Under the pieces are notes generated by a model. It saw nothing but the letters and a program-made list of their open reading frames with translations, did no database searches and was not told the origin of the DNA. Positions 9,352 to 18,945 of a stretch of 45,907 bases of DNA are shown one piece after another. The stretch covers positions 1 through 45,907 of the forward strand of contig JAQBVJ010000055.1 in the NCBI GenBank assembly GCA_027623235.1, written 5' to 3'. The stretch comes from Planctomycetota bacterium. Lineage in GTDB: Bacteria; Planctomycetota; Planctomycetia; Planctomycetales; Planctomycetaceae. The position numbers were made by a program, and so were the translations under genes. Each line of letters begins with the position of its first letter. Position 1 is the stretch's first letter.

Positions 9352-9691
9352 CTTGATATCCCTAAGTCGACATATCGGCTGCCAAAGACGTTCACGTTAA
9401 TATGAACCGATTTATCATGAACGACGAATTTGTCAATAAGTACTAATCAGTCACAGGCCAGCCCGGAATGGATTCTGGCCACCGCTGACCGGTCGCCGTG
9501 GCTCCGAATCGATCTTTGTGCGGATTCTGCCTGGAGTTACACTCCGCGCCGCTTGATCCGGAGAGGCTGGCCTCTCGCGGATGCGGCGCTTTTTCCAGGG
9601 ATTGGATTTGGACGGATATCTCCCCTCGACCTCGTCATTTCAGGCGATTCGAGGGGGTTGAATAACTCTGGTGTGGCGAAAGGAGTCTGCC
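9352..9691. promoter_or_regulatory. Divergent intergenic region with candidate operator
   Basis: 340 bp between the minus-strand NTase gene and the plus-strand SbcD-like gene. The part next to the NTase gene (9370-9450) is noticeably AT-rich, as expected for a promoter. It contains an inverted repeat GTTCA (9390-9394) / TGAAC (9403-9407) with a further TGAAC at 9418-9422. A second inverted repeat, GAGAGGC (9561-9567) / GCCTCTC (9570-9576), lies mid-region. No gene is supported; the open frame at 9430-9783 overlaps the real start of the next gene and has no family features. Confidence 0.4.
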
Positions 9692-11263
9692 ATGCCCTTC
9701 CAGGCATTGCGGTTTGTTCACGCGGCGAGCCTGCTGGTGGATCACCAGCTTCACGACGTCGGCCCGGTCGACGACGAGCTTAAACCGACGCTCATCGACG
9801 CCACCATTTCGGCGTTTGAGCGACTGATCGAAGTCTGCGTCGATCAGGAAGTCGACTTTTTACTGCTGACCGGCGACACCTTCTGCGAGTCTGATCGCAG
9901 TCTTCGTGCGCGGGTTTCTCTGCGCGAGGGGTTTGATTGTCTTCGCGACGCGGACATCGACGTCTTCGTCGTACCTGGACCGAAAGATCCGCCGTCCGCG
10001 TGGCACGACTTTGTCGGATTGCCGGACAACGTGTCGCTGTTCGTTCCGGTGACTGATGAGCCAACGGCCGTCATGCGCGACGGAAATGTCGTTGCCACGA
10101 TCCAGGGATGCGCGCAGCGCACGGGGATGCCGAGCCGTCCGGTCGGGCCGGAATCGACCATCACCGACTCAGAAACACAGACGCTCCGGACAAGCCCGCT
10201 GCGTGTCAGCATCATGCCGCCGTTTGAACTCCACGGGGCCGAACCAGCTCGCACAACGATCGAGTCGATTCTGAAGAGCCAGTCGACGGACTACGTGGCG
10301 GTTCCACTGCCTTACCCGAAACTGACGGCGATTCACGGCCAGCGGATGGCACACTGCCCCGGTCCGGCGACTTCGATTTCGCAACGTCATGACGGAATCT
10401 GCGGCTGCAGTCTCGTTTCGATTGACGCAGAGGCGAACATCTCCGTGCGACACTTCGCGACATCGCCCGTCCGCCGTGAACGGATTGAAATCGCCGTCGA
10501 GCACGACATGTCCTGGGACGAATTGATCGCGACGATGCGGGAGCGGGTGGACCAGTTGGAGCAGCTTGCTGCCGCGAGCGTCGTGCTGCTTGACTGGAAG
10601 CTCACCGGCACGTGTGAACTGCTTGCGTCACTTTCCGATGAAGACGCTGAGGCCGAGCTGTTCGAACTGCTCACCGTCGACGCGACGACACTGGTCGATC
10701 TGTCCGTTTCGCATCGGCTGCAGATTTCGGCGATGTCCGATGAAGAGGCGGAGGCCGCATGGCGTGGCCAGGCTCGCCGGGAAGCGAGCGGTCAGAAAGC
10801 CAACCCGTTTGTAACCGGTCTGTTCCGCCGGCTCGACGAATCGCACGCGATTGCACACGACGTTGTCAAACAGGTTCGTTCAGAAAACGCCGAGTCGGAT
10901 TCTCCCTGGGTCGGCCGCCTGGAAGAAATCGTTTCGCGCGTCAGTCCGAAAGCCGTTGCGGCTCACGCCCGCCGTCACGGAGCGGCCTGGTTCCAGACCG
11001 GAACGGCTCATCCATCGGAAGAGGAATCGTTTGTCGAGGAGACCTTGCTGGAAAAGCACTCGCCTGAAAAACCGACTGTCGTGACGCGAGAGACTCGACC
11101 AGTGATCGCCTCTGACTTCGACACACACGTCGCACCGCCGGTTCCGAAAACGGTCGAACAGCCGCCGGCCGCCGAAGAAGAATACGGTTTCGCAGAAGAC
11201 GACAGCCACCTCGACGCCGACTACGACAGCGACGATTACGACGACGAATACGAAGCGGCCTGA
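9692..11263 (+). CDS. SbcD/YhaO-like metallophosphoesterase-fold protein, catalytic residues lost
   Basis: 523 residues. The ATG at 9692 is preceded by AAAGGAG at a 6-nt spacing; an in-frame GTG at 9671 has no such site. The overall layout follows the DNA repair exonuclease SbcD/YhaO family: RFVHAASL start, LLLTGDTF, VVPGPKD, and a late CPGPATSISQRHDGICG segment like the YPGSP region. The metal-binding motifs are replaced. DxH becomes S13-L-L15, GDxxD becomes G61-D62-T-F-C65, GNHD becomes G96-P97-K98-D99, and GHxH becomes PLPYP. Nuclease activity is therefore unlikely. The C-terminus is a very acidic Asp/Glu/Tyr tail. It sits directly upstream of the SbcC/YhaN-like ATPase, so it probably serves as a structural or DNA-binding partner. 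That role is inferred. Confidence 0.82.
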   Translation: MPFQALRFVHAASLLVDHQLHDVGPVDDELKPTLIDATISAFERLIEVCVDQEVDFLLLTGDTFCESDRSLRARVSLREGFDCLRDADIDVFVVPGPKDPPSAWHDFVGLPDNVSLFVPVTDEPTAVMRDGNVVATIQGCAQRTGMPSRPVGPESTITDSETQTLRTSPLRVSIMPPFELHGAEPARTTIESILKSQSTDYVAVPLPYPKLTAIHGQRMAHCPGPATSISQRHDGICGCSLVSIDAEANISVRHFATSPVRRERIEIAVEHDMSWDELIATMRERVDQLEQLAAASVVLLDWKLTGTCELLASLSDEDAEAELFELLTVDATTLVDLSVSHRLQISAMSDEEAEAAWRGQARREASGQKANPFVTGLFRRLDESHAIAHDVVKQVRSENAESDSPWVGRLEEIVSRVSPKAVAAHARRHGAAWFQTGTAHPSEEESFVEETLLEKHSPEKPTVVTRETRPVIASDFDTHVAPPVPKTVEQPPAAEEEYGFAEDDSHLDADYDSDDYDDEYEAA

Positions 11264-11354
11264 CCGAGGCCCGTAGGACGGATGCCCACATCCGTCAGGC
11301 CTCGGCATGGCACGAAACAGCGGCCTCGACGGACGTGGGCGTCCGTCCTACGGG
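11264..11354. repeat. Long imperfect inverted repeat between the SbcD-like and YhaN-like genes
   Basis: The 27-nt arm at 11270-11296 (beginning CCCGTAGGACGG) and the arm at 11328-11354 are reverse complements with two mismatches, separated by 31 nt. Each arm is itself nearly palindromic (ACGGATG / CATCCGT). CCGAGGC at 11264-11270 can alternatively pair with GCCTCGG at 11299-11305. There is no T-run, so it is not a classic terminator. It resembles an interspersed palindromic unit and begins immediately after the stop codon. Confidence 0.75.
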
Positions 11355-11373
11355 GCCAGAGGGAAACCAGCGT

Positions 11374-14300
11374 ATGAAACTCGAACGAATTCACGTGGAG
11401 CGCTACGGCGCGTGGAACAACCTGGAACTTCCGGTCGATGCCGACGGGATGAGCGTCTACTACGGCCCGAACGAGGCCGGTAAGACAACGCTCATGCGGT
11501 TCATCCGGGGCGTCCTGTACGGATTCCGCCGTGGCGACACCGACCGCATTCCGGGCAGAGTCGAGTCCGGATCGTGGGGCGGCTCGCTCCAGGTCGCGCA
11601 CGGCACCGAGTCGTGGGTCGTTCGCCGAACAGGGAAAACCGGAACGCGCGGGCTGGTCACTGCGCGGCCTGCTGACGGCGATTTCGGAGCCAGCGCGAGC
11701 GACGGCAGGACGCTGCTGGGCGACATCGTCGGAGACGTCAACGAAACAGTTTTTGAGAGTATTTTTGCCATCGGCCTGTACGAGCTGCAGGAGCTCGCGA
11801 CGCTGGAATCACGCGAGGTCGCCGAGCACATTTATTCGCTGTCGCTGGGCCTCGACGGCCAGCAACTGCTGGAGCTGATCGACGGTGTCCGCGACGCCAG
11901 CCAGGCGATTCTCAACGTCGAAGCAGAAACCGGGCGACTCACGGAACTGTACGAAGAGCTCGATGAAGTCGATTCGGAAATCGCGTCGATTGGCCCCACC
12001 CGAAAACGCCATGCGAAGCTCAGCCACGAACAGGAGAAGTGGGAAGACACGATCGTCGATCTCAAGCAGCGCCAGCAGGGGCTCGAAAATCAGTTGCACG
12101 GGCACGAGTATCTGGAGCGGGTTTACGATCCGTGGGCGAAACTTCACCGCCACGAACAGGAGCTCGCCCTGCTGCCGAATCTGCCGGACTTTCCGGAAGA
12201 CGGTCTGCAGAGTCTTGAGGAAATCGAAACGGAACTTGCCGCCGCACGCGGTCGCCGCAACGCGCTGCTGACTGAATCGAAACAGCTTCGCGCGAAGAGC
12301 AAAGAAGCCAACGTCGATCCGAACTTCCGCCGCTACGCGCCTGCGCTGCAGTCGTTTGTCGATCAGCGGGACTGGATTGCCGAATTGCAGGCCGCCTCGC
12401 ACCAGACGGATCTCAAGGCGGAAGAACTGCAGCGTCAGCTCGACGCGCATCTGGAAGATCTCGGTGAGGGCTGGGACGCAGAGAAGCTGCAGCGCATCGA
12501 CACGTCTCACCTGGGCAGATCGTGCCTGACGCACCGCGGCCGCGAATTTCAGACGCTCGGCCGCCGCAGCCGTGTTCTCAAAAATCGCTATCAGAAACTT
12601 TCACTGACGTTCCACCGCCGGCAGGAAGAACTGCAGCGACTGCGGAAACAGCTTGGCGGAGTTTCCATCGTCGAGGCGATCAGTCGAGCTCGCGAGGAGC
12701 TCGCGCAGGTCGAGGATCTCAGCCGACTGAAGCTCCGCGAATCAGAGCTGAACCAGCGCCGCATCGGAATCGCGAATCAGCTTCACCGTCTGCAGATCAA
12801 CCCGGCGTTGCCCGACTGGGTCTACGCGATTTTCTACGCGTTCGGGATTACCGGCAGTGTCCTTTGCCTGTTCGGACTCTGGACTGGCCTGACCGCGAAC
12901 GCGCTCGGCGGATTCGTCTACCTGCTGGCCGGACTTCTGGCCGGCGGCATGACGTACGCCTTGAAGGAGCACTTCGAACAGGAAGTCGAGCGGACGATGT
13001 CGCAACTGCGGGGCGAGCTTCGCGAACTGGGACTCCGCATCGTCGAGACCGGTGACGCCATCGCGAGAGTTGCGCCGGTCATCATGACTCTCCGCACCTG
13101 CAGCCAGTTGGACGAGATGCGTGAGGAACCGAACTCGACTGCCGACTCGCTGGCAGAAACGCTCGCGTCTGAGTCGGCGGAGATGGAAGACGACGAGGAA
13201 GAAGATGACCTCCCGTTGCTCGATCCCATTCCCGAAACCAGCGCGATCACGACGCGCTGGATCGAGTCGTCCAATCAGATCGTCACAATTGCCCCTGAGC
13301 CAGACGGGACAGACGCGGAAGTTGACGACACACCGGAGCCGAAACATCCGGGGGCCCAGTCCGTTCGAACCCAGCCACCCGCGCCTCCGGCTGTCACCGA
13401 AGCCGATCTACTCCGCCGCAGCCTCGCGCGGATGAGCGACCTCGAAGAAATGGTCCGAGTGGAAACGTGGGTTGAGCAGACCCGCGCGGAACTCATTGCG
13501 ATGCGGGCTCAGTTGAAAGACGCGCAGTGCGATTTCGGCGTCGCTCGGCAAAGCTGGTGCAGCCACCTCGTTGAGCAGGGGCTCGACGAAACTCTGGTCG
13601 TCGACGAAGCACTCGGACAGCGGGACCTCGTCGCGCGGGCCGGGCTCGTGCTGAGTCGACTCACCGCGATTCAGGAAGATGCTCACGTCGCGCGGCGAAT
13701 GTGCGAGCAGTTTCGTAAACGCGTCGAGGAATTTGGACACCGGCTGCAGCAGTGGGAAGCGGACTATTCGAACCCGGTGCCGGTCCTGGACCGCTGGTCG
13801 CAGGCTCTCGCGCAGTTCGCCCAGATTCGTCGACAGGAGCGACAGCTTCGTCGTGAAGCGAAGAAGCGACGAGCCGAAGCCGGAAAATACCGCAGCCAGA
13901 TCCGGAAGCTGGAATCAAAACAGGCGGCGATCCTCGTTCGTGGCGGGTCCGTTTCGCGCGAGGATTTCGAACAGCGGGCCGAGTTGCTCGAACGACGTTT
14001 CGAGATCCAGGAACTCGTCGATCGAGCTCGCCAGGAACTCGAAGCGGTCGCCTCGACCGAGCGAACGATGGCGATTGTCGAGAGCGACCTCGAACAGTAC
14101 GACTCGGAACAGAACCGAATGGCGATCGACACGATTCGTCAGGAACTGGACGATCTGTCGCTCGACGTAGAGGAAGCGTTCGAGAAACTCGGGCGGATCA
14201 AGGAGGAACTGCACGCTCTGGAAAATGACCGTCGCCCCGCCGAACTGCGGTTCGAGCGGGAGCAGATCGTCTCTCAGATCCGTGACCTCGCCGAGGAATG

Positions 14301-14796
14301 GTTCGCACTCGAATGGTCGGCCCGGACGCTCGATGAGTTGCGGTTCGAATTTGAAAAGAGCCATCAGCCGCCAATCCTGAACCGTGCCAAGGAGTATTTG
14401 AACCGACTGTCGGGCGGCCGTTACACGAACATCTGGACGCCGCTCGGCCAGCGAACGCTCTGCGTCGACGACACTGACGGCAACACGCTGATGGTGGAGT
14501 ACCTCTCTGGCGGAACTCGCGAGCAGTTGTTCCTGGCAATTCGCCTGGCACTCATCGAGCATTTCTCCAGCCAGGGCGTCGAGCTGCCGGTCGTGCTGGA
14601 CGACATCCTCGTGAACTTCGACCACGAGCGAACTCAGGCCGCGCTGGGTGAACTGCTCCGACACACTTCAGAGAACCAGCAGATCCTCTTCTTTACGTGC
14701 CACAAGCACCTGGCGGAGATGTTCCGTCAACGCGGCGTGAGCACAGTGAGGCTGCCGGATCGCCGCGCACTCGCGGACGGAAAGCTCGCCGGCTGA
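11374..14796 (+). CDS. SbcC/YhaN-like coiled-coil AAA ATPase with internal membrane segments
   Basis: 1140 residues. The start at 11374 gives MKLERIHVERYGAW, the typical opening of this family; the longer frame from 11335 runs through the upstream inverted repeat. Walker A is GPNEAGKTT (31-39). Long coiled coils (about 170-470 and 560-1000) are split by two hydrophobic segments (about 482-504 and 508-530), as in YhaN proteins, which suggests membrane association. The C-terminal half-site has the signature LSGGTREQL (about 1043) and Walker B VVLDDILVNFD (about 1070). An acidic, low-complexity insert lies at about 595-675. All ATPase motifs are intact, unlike the partner SbcD-like protein. The likely role is ATP-driven DNA-end or DNA-structure processing or tethering at the membrane. 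YhaO/YhaN-like pairs are the nearest known parallel. Confidence 0.88.
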   Translation: MKLERIHVERYGAWNNLELPVDADGMSVYYGPNEAGKTTLMRFIRGVLYGFRRGDTDRIPGRVESGSWGGSLQVAHGTESWVVRRTGKTGTRGLVTARPADGDFGASASDGRTLLGDIVGDVNETVFESIFAIGLYELQELATLESREVAEHIYSLSLGLDGQQLLELIDGVRDASQAILNVEAETGRLTELYEELDEVDSEIASIGPTRKRHAKLSHEQEKWEDTIVDLKQRQQGLENQLHGHEYLERVYDPWAKLHRHEQELALLPNLPDFPEDGLQSLEEIETELAAARGRRNALLTESKQLRAKSKEANVDPNFRRYAPALQSFVDQRDWIAELQAASHQTDLKAEELQRQLDAHLEDLGEGWDAEKLQRIDTSHLGRSCLTHRGREFQTLGRRSRVLKNRYQKLSLTFHRRQEELQRLRKQLGGVSIVEAISRAREELAQVEDLSRLKLRESELNQRRIGIANQLHRLQINPALPDWVYAIFYAFGITGSVLCLFGLWTGLTANALGGFVYLLAGLLAGGMTYALKEHFEQEVERTMSQLRGELRELGLRIVETGDAIARVAPVIMTLRTCSQLDEMREEPNSTADSLAETLASESAEMEDDEEEDDLPLLDPIPETSAITTRWIESSNQIVTIAPEPDGTDAEVDDTPEPKHPGAQSVRTQPPAPPAVTEADLLRRSLARMSDLEEMVRVETWVEQTRAELIAMRAQLKDAQCDFGVARQSWCSHLVEQGLDETLVVDEALGQRDLVARAGLVLSRLTAIQEDAHVARRMCEQFRKRVEEFGHRLQQWEADYSNPVPVLDRWSQALAQFAQIRRQERQLRREAKKRRAEAGKYRSQIRKLESKQAAILVRGGSVSREDFEQRAELLERRFEIQELVDRARQELEAVASTERTMAIVESDLEQYDSEQNRMAIDTIRQELDDLSLDVEEAFEKLGRIKEELHALENDRRPAELRFEREQIVSQIRDLAEEWFALEWSARTLDELRFEFEKSHQPPILNRAKEYLNRLSGGRYTNIWTPLGQRTLCVDDTDGNTLMVEYLSGGTREQLFLAIRLALIEHFSSQGVELPVVLDDILVNFDHERTQAALGELLRHTSENQQILFFTCHKHLAEMFRQRGVSTVRLPDRRALADGKLAG

Positions 14797-14820
14797 GCGA
14801 CCGTCGCTTGACGAAGCCGA

Positions 14821-15363
14821 ATGGCCGCTGAACGGGTTCGATCGGTGATACTGCTGTGTCCTCAGCTTCACCGCTGGGATAGCAAACAATGGCTTCCCGT
14901 GAGCAGTCGCTGGACGTTGCCGGTTCTGAAACGTCGGACGCTGCGTCGCATTCTGCTTTGGCTCTACCGATTCCAGTTGCCTCGATTGAGCGTCAACCAG
15001 TATTTGAAAATGCAGGCGGGTGAGCGTTACGCCGACGTCGTCGACGATCCGCTGTCGAAGAAGCTTTGCGAAGACACGCTCGCCGCGATGGCGCAGGGAA
15101 CGCGATGTACCGGCTTCGAGAACGATTTTCTGATCTTCAAGGACGAAGAGATTCTCGGCAACGGCGGCACGATCGAGGCACCGACGCTCGTCCTTCACGA
15201 TGAGCTGGATCCGATGGCTCCCGTTGATCACGTGGACTGGTTTATCTCACGAGTTCCGCATTGCGAGCGGATTTCGCCTCAAGTGGCAGGACATCTCGTC
15301 TGGGCAGGCCGCGATGCGGATTTGATGCATGAAACTCGGGTCCGGTTCCTGAAGGGGCAGTAA
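14821..15363 (+). pseudogene. N-terminally truncated alpha/beta hydrolase
   Basis: 180 codons beginning 24 bp after the ATPase gene. The frame starts in what should be the middle of an alpha/beta hydrolase: AERVRSVILLCPQ normally follows the nucleophile-elbow helix. The C-terminal part is recognisable, with TLVLHDELDPMAPVDH carrying the acid residue and AGHLVW the catalytic His. The first half, including the GxSxG nucleophile, is absent, and I did not find it upstream in another frame. It could be expressed as a small protein but is unlikely to be a hydrolase. Confidence 0.6.
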
Positions 15364-15373
15364 ACCGAACGTC

Positions 15374-17065
15374 TCAGATGTCGTCTTCTCTGAAGTGGAA
15401 CTTCGGGTCCACCGGCCGCACGAGGAGGTTGGCGATCAGAGCAACACCCAGCAGCGCGGCCATCAGGTACATCGTCGAGTTGTACAGCGTGCTCGATGGA
15501 TCGATCGTGCCAGCCGGTGCGATTTCCATCAGCCGTGAAATCGTGACCGTCTTGCTTTCGATCAGCGACGGCAGCTCGGCGACGGGAGCTCCGAACGTCT
15601 CCTGAAACTTCTGCGGGTCGAGTGTCGGGACCAGCTTGTCGATGGCCGCACGAATGGCCTTGTCGCGGAACCACGTGATCGCGAGTGGACCGAGTGCTCC
15701 GGCAACGCTCCACGCAGTGAGCAGTCGCCCGTGAATCCCGCCGACGAAGCGAGTGCCGAACAGGTCCGACAGGTAAGCGGGAATCGTCGCAAATCCGCCG
15801 CCGTACATCGTGAAGATGACCATCGTGGCTCCGTAGAACACGACAAGCCAAACCGTTGCCGGGGCAACGCTTCCCTGATGCGCTGCCCAGGGGATCGACA
15901 GGTAAAGTGCGATGCTGAGCACAAAAAAGATCGTGTAGGTCGTCTTGCGGCCGAGGTAGTCAGAGACGCTCGCCCAGAAAAACCGGCCGACCATGTTGAA
16001 GACGCTGATCATGAGGACGTAGTTCGCCGCGAAGCTGGCGTCGACCGTGTCCGGCATGGAGGCTCCGAAGATCTCGCTGATCATCGTCTTTGCGACACCA
16101 AGCACGCCGATTCCCGCCGTCACGTTAAAGCAGAGCACGATCCACAGCAGATAAAACTGCGGCGTGCGGACGGCCTGGTCGATGCTGACGTGGTGAGTGG
16201 TGATCAGGCTGTCGGCGTCGTTTTCCGGCGGCGCCCAGCCTTCGGGTTTCCAGCCGACTGCGGGAACGCGATACGAAAACGCGGCGATCAACATGACGAC
16301 GAAATACGCGGCTCCCAGCACGAAGAATGTCTCGGCGACTCCCGTGCTTCCCGTCCCGACCACATAAACGCCTTCCTGACCTTCAACGATCATCCGCGAG
16401 ACGTCGCCGGCTCCGACGACGACGACCTCACGCAGAGCACCGGCCGTCTCGGCGAAGCGACGCCCGCCCTCGGTCTTCAGCGCGACTTCACTGACCGATC
16501 CCAGAAATTCGGGAGCTCGACAAAACGTGCGGATGAGGTACTCCTTGAGCGGTGCGCCGATCATGGCTCCCCCGCCAAAACCCATGATCGCCATGCCGGA
16601 CGCCATGCCTCGCCGATCGGGAAACCACTTGATGAGAGTGCTCACAGGTGACACGTAGCCCAGGCCCAGGCCGCATCCGCCGATGACTCCATAGCCGAAA
16701 TACAGCAGCCACAACTGGTGCGTGAGAATGCCGAGGCCGCCGATCAGGAAGCCGCCTCCCCAGCAGAAGGCAGCCACCGTGCCGACCATTCGCGGCCCGA
16801 CTTTCTCCAGCCACTTGCCCGCCACCGCGGCGGACAGGCCGAGGCAGATAATGGCCACGGTGAAAATCCAGACGACCTCTGACAGCGTCCAGTCGTCGGC
16901 GGAGCTGGCTGTCACACCCAGCACGCGGGTGAGCGTCGGGTTGAAGATGCTCCACGCGTAGACCGAGCCGATGCAGAGGTGAATCGCCACCGAAGCGAAG
17001 GGAATCCGCCAGCGGTTGAAACCGGGCTCGGCAATGATCTGCTCTTTGTAAAGACGACTGATCAC
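15374..17065 (-). CDS. MFS transporter, OFA (oxalate/formate antiporter-like) family
   Basis: 563 residues with about twelve membrane helices. The N-terminal part reads HLCIGSVYAWSIFNPTLT and later KWFPDRRGMASGMAIMGFG, which are typical of the OFA subfamily of major facilitator proteins. It is longer than usual. A soluble insertion of about 65 residues (near 190-255, between the two halves) and another near 455-515 (before the last helix pair) account for this. Substrate cannot be read from the sequence; oxalate, formate and other small carboxylates are the known family range. It follows the sodium:solute symporter gene on the same strand by 67 bp, so the two are probably co-transcribed. Confidence 0.88.
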   Translation of the reverse strand: MISRLYKEQIIAEPGFNRWRIPFASVAIHLCIGSVYAWSIFNPTLTRVLGVTASSADDWTLSEVVWIFTVAIICLGLSAAVAGKWLEKVGPRMVGTVAAFCWGGGFLIGGLGILTHQLWLLYFGYGVIGGCGLGLGYVSPVSTLIKWFPDRRGMASGMAIMGFGGGAMIGAPLKEYLIRTFCRAPEFLGSVSEVALKTEGGRRFAETAGALREVVVVGAGDVSRMIVEGQEGVYVVGTGSTGVAETFFVLGAAYFVVMLIAAFSYRVPAVGWKPEGWAPPENDADSLITTHHVSIDQAVRTPQFYLLWIVLCFNVTAGIGVLGVAKTMISEIFGASMPDTVDASFAANYVLMISVFNMVGRFFWASVSDYLGRKTTYTIFFVLSIALYLSIPWAAHQGSVAPATVWLVVFYGATMVIFTMYGGGFATIPAYLSDLFGTRFVGGIHGRLLTAWSVAGALGPLAITWFRDKAIRAAIDKLVPTLDPQKFQETFGAPVAELPSLIESKTVTISRLMEIAPAGTIDPSSTLYNSTMYLMAALLGVALIANLLVRPVDPKFHFREDDI

Positions 17066-17132
17066 GAAACAGCCTCGCAGTCCAGGTTGTCATGAGAAGA
17101 CGAAGTGGGAATTGACGCTTCGGGCCACCAGA

Positions 17133-18818
17133 TCAATCCGGCTTCCGCAGATTCAGGAACGTCAGCGAGTTGCCAGGGTTGTAGCGGTTCCACGAGACGG
17201 GAAGTGCGCTCAGCACGACGGACAGAATCAGAGAACCGAAAAATCCGAGCGGCCAGAACCACATGGAAAACCAGTCCGGGTTGCGGTCCATCATGAACGC
17301 CGTGAAGACGGCCCCGGCGAGTGTTCCCACGAAGACGCTGACCGGGGTCACTCGTGAAGAAAACATCCCGAGCACAAACACCGCCAGCAGCGGCCCGCCG
17401 AAGGCCGCGGTCGTTTTCTTGGCCACAGCGAAGACATCGCCCAGCTGGCTCACGAAACACGCGAGCGTGACTGCGGTCGCTCCGATCAGCACGAGCAGAA
17501 TCCGTGCGGTGAGCATCTCTCCCTGTTCGGTTTTCGGTTTCCACTGCGGCATCAGTCGATCACGAAAATCGACGACGAGAGCTGTCGTCACCGAGTGGAT
17601 TCCCGAGTCGATACTCGACATCGTCGCCGCCATGAGCGCGGCGATGAAAAGCCCGACGACCCCGGGCGGGAATTTCAATTTGACGAACGCTGGGAGTGCC
17701 TGGTCCTGGAGATTCAGCCGGACCACGTCTTTGTGCAGTTGCCCGGGGTGCTCGGCGTAGAACGCGGTGGCCTGAGGCCGAAACGTCGCGTCTTTGTTTG
17801 AAGCTTGCCCGACGCTGCTCAACAACGAGTCCCGCACGGCTCTTGCCTCGTCACCAGCGTCTCCGGAAACAGAGGCCTTTGCTTCGAGCTCATCGAGGAC
17901 CACGTCAGTCATCGCGGCAGGATGATCGGCGAAGTAACTGAACAGCCCCATTCCGATGGCCAGCAGTCCGGGAATCACCAGACACATCCCGGTCAGATTA
18001 ATTCCGAAACCGATCTGAGACGTTTTTGCATCCTTCGCGGCGATGTACCGCTGGACGGCCACCTGGTCAGCGCCGAACGCCGAAAGTCCCTCAAGGAAAC
18101 TTCCCACCAGCATCGCGATCGTGCCGAACTTGACCGCCGGATCCAGTCGCAGGTCGACGACAAGATTGCTGCGGCCTTCGAAAAATGTCTGTGTGACACC
18201 GGAGATGCCGCCGTCCGACTGGCTGATGAGCAGACTCACGGCAAACAGAATCGTTCCGGCGAAAACGAAGAACTGCAGCACGTCGGTCCACATGACGGCC
18301 CGCAGTCCACCGATCATCGTGTAGAAAACCGAGACAACTCCCAGACCGATGATGATTTCGAAAATGCTGAACCGGGAGATTCCTGAAATGACGACCGCGG
18401 CCGCGTAGGTCGCTGAGGCCATCCAGCCGATTCGAAGCAGTACGAACAGGCCGCTCGCCAGGATGCGGACAGATACGTGAAAACGCTTTTCGAGGTACTC
18501 GTAAGCGGTGCTGACGTTGAGCTTCGCGTAGACCGGAATGAACACCCACATCACGACGGGAGCCATCAACGCAAACGCCACCAGAGCCATGCCAACGCGA
18601 AGCCCGTGCGAGTACGCGGCCGCCGGGTACATCGCGAAACTGTTCGCGGAAAACAGCGTCGCCATCACGCTCAGGCCGACCGTGAACCACCCCATCGATC
18701 GGCTGGCTGAGAAGAATTCATCGCGACCGGACTGTTTGCGGCTCATGGCAAAGCCGAGCCCGATCGAAATCGCCAGGTACCCGAAGATGACGGCAAGGTC
18801 GAGCGTGTGAAGCTGCAT
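17133..18818 (-). CDS. Sodium:solute symporter (SSS family)
   Basis: 561 residues with about thirteen membrane helices. Family features include the opening LAVIFGYLAISIGLGFAMSR, the SxxxxSANSFAMYPAAAYSHG region of the first repeat, and AALMAATMSSIDSGIHSVTT, the conserved late helix carrying Ser/Thr sodium ligands. A soluble loop of about 85 residues (near 300-390) interrupts the later helices. It transports a small solute with sodium across the inner membrane; the substrate is not identifiable. It is the first gene of a probable two-gene transporter unit with the OFA-type MFS gene downstream. Confidence 0.9.
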   Translation of the reverse strand: MQLHTLDLAVIFGYLAISIGLGFAMSRKQSGRDEFFSASRSMGWFTVGLSVMATLFSANSFAMYPAAAYSHGLRVGMALVAFALMAPVVMWVFIPVYAKLNVSTAYEYLEKRFHVSVRILASGLFVLLRIGWMASATYAAAVVISGISRFSIFEIIIGLGVVSVFYTMIGGLRAVMWTDVLQFFVFAGTILFAVSLLISQSDGGISGVTQTFFEGRSNLVVDLRLDPAVKFGTIAMLVGSFLEGLSAFGADQVAVQRYIAAKDAKTSQIGFGINLTGMCLVIPGLLAIGMGLFSYFADHPAAMTDVVLDELEAKASVSGDAGDEARAVRDSLLSSVGQASNKDATFRPQATAFYAEHPGQLHKDVVRLNLQDQALPAFVKLKFPPGVVGLFIAALMAATMSSIDSGIHSVTTALVVDFRDRLMPQWKPKTEQGEMLTARILLVLIGATAVTLACFVSQLGDVFAVAKKTTAAFGGPLLAVFVLGMFSSRVTPVSVFVGTLAGAVFTAFMMDRNPDWFSMWFWPLGFFGSLILSVVLSALPVSWNRYNPGNSLTFLNLRKPD

Positions 18819-18945
18819 GAAGAGTCTCTGCGGTTTCTGGCCCGATTGCTGATTCTGTGAGCCGCCGATTCTGCCGGGTTCGCGCCGAGTCCGCTACTTC
18901 ACCCGTCCCGTCACTGTGGCATCAGAAGAGAGTGGCACGAAACCT

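Noticed and set aside
9430..9783. Plus-strand open frame of 117 codons
   Set aside because: It overlaps the start of the SbcD-like gene in another frame, lacks a ribosome-binding site and shows no family pattern.
15731..16651. 306-codon plus-strand frame opposite the MFS transporter
   Set aside because: Antisense shadow of a clear transporter gene; charged, domain-free text.
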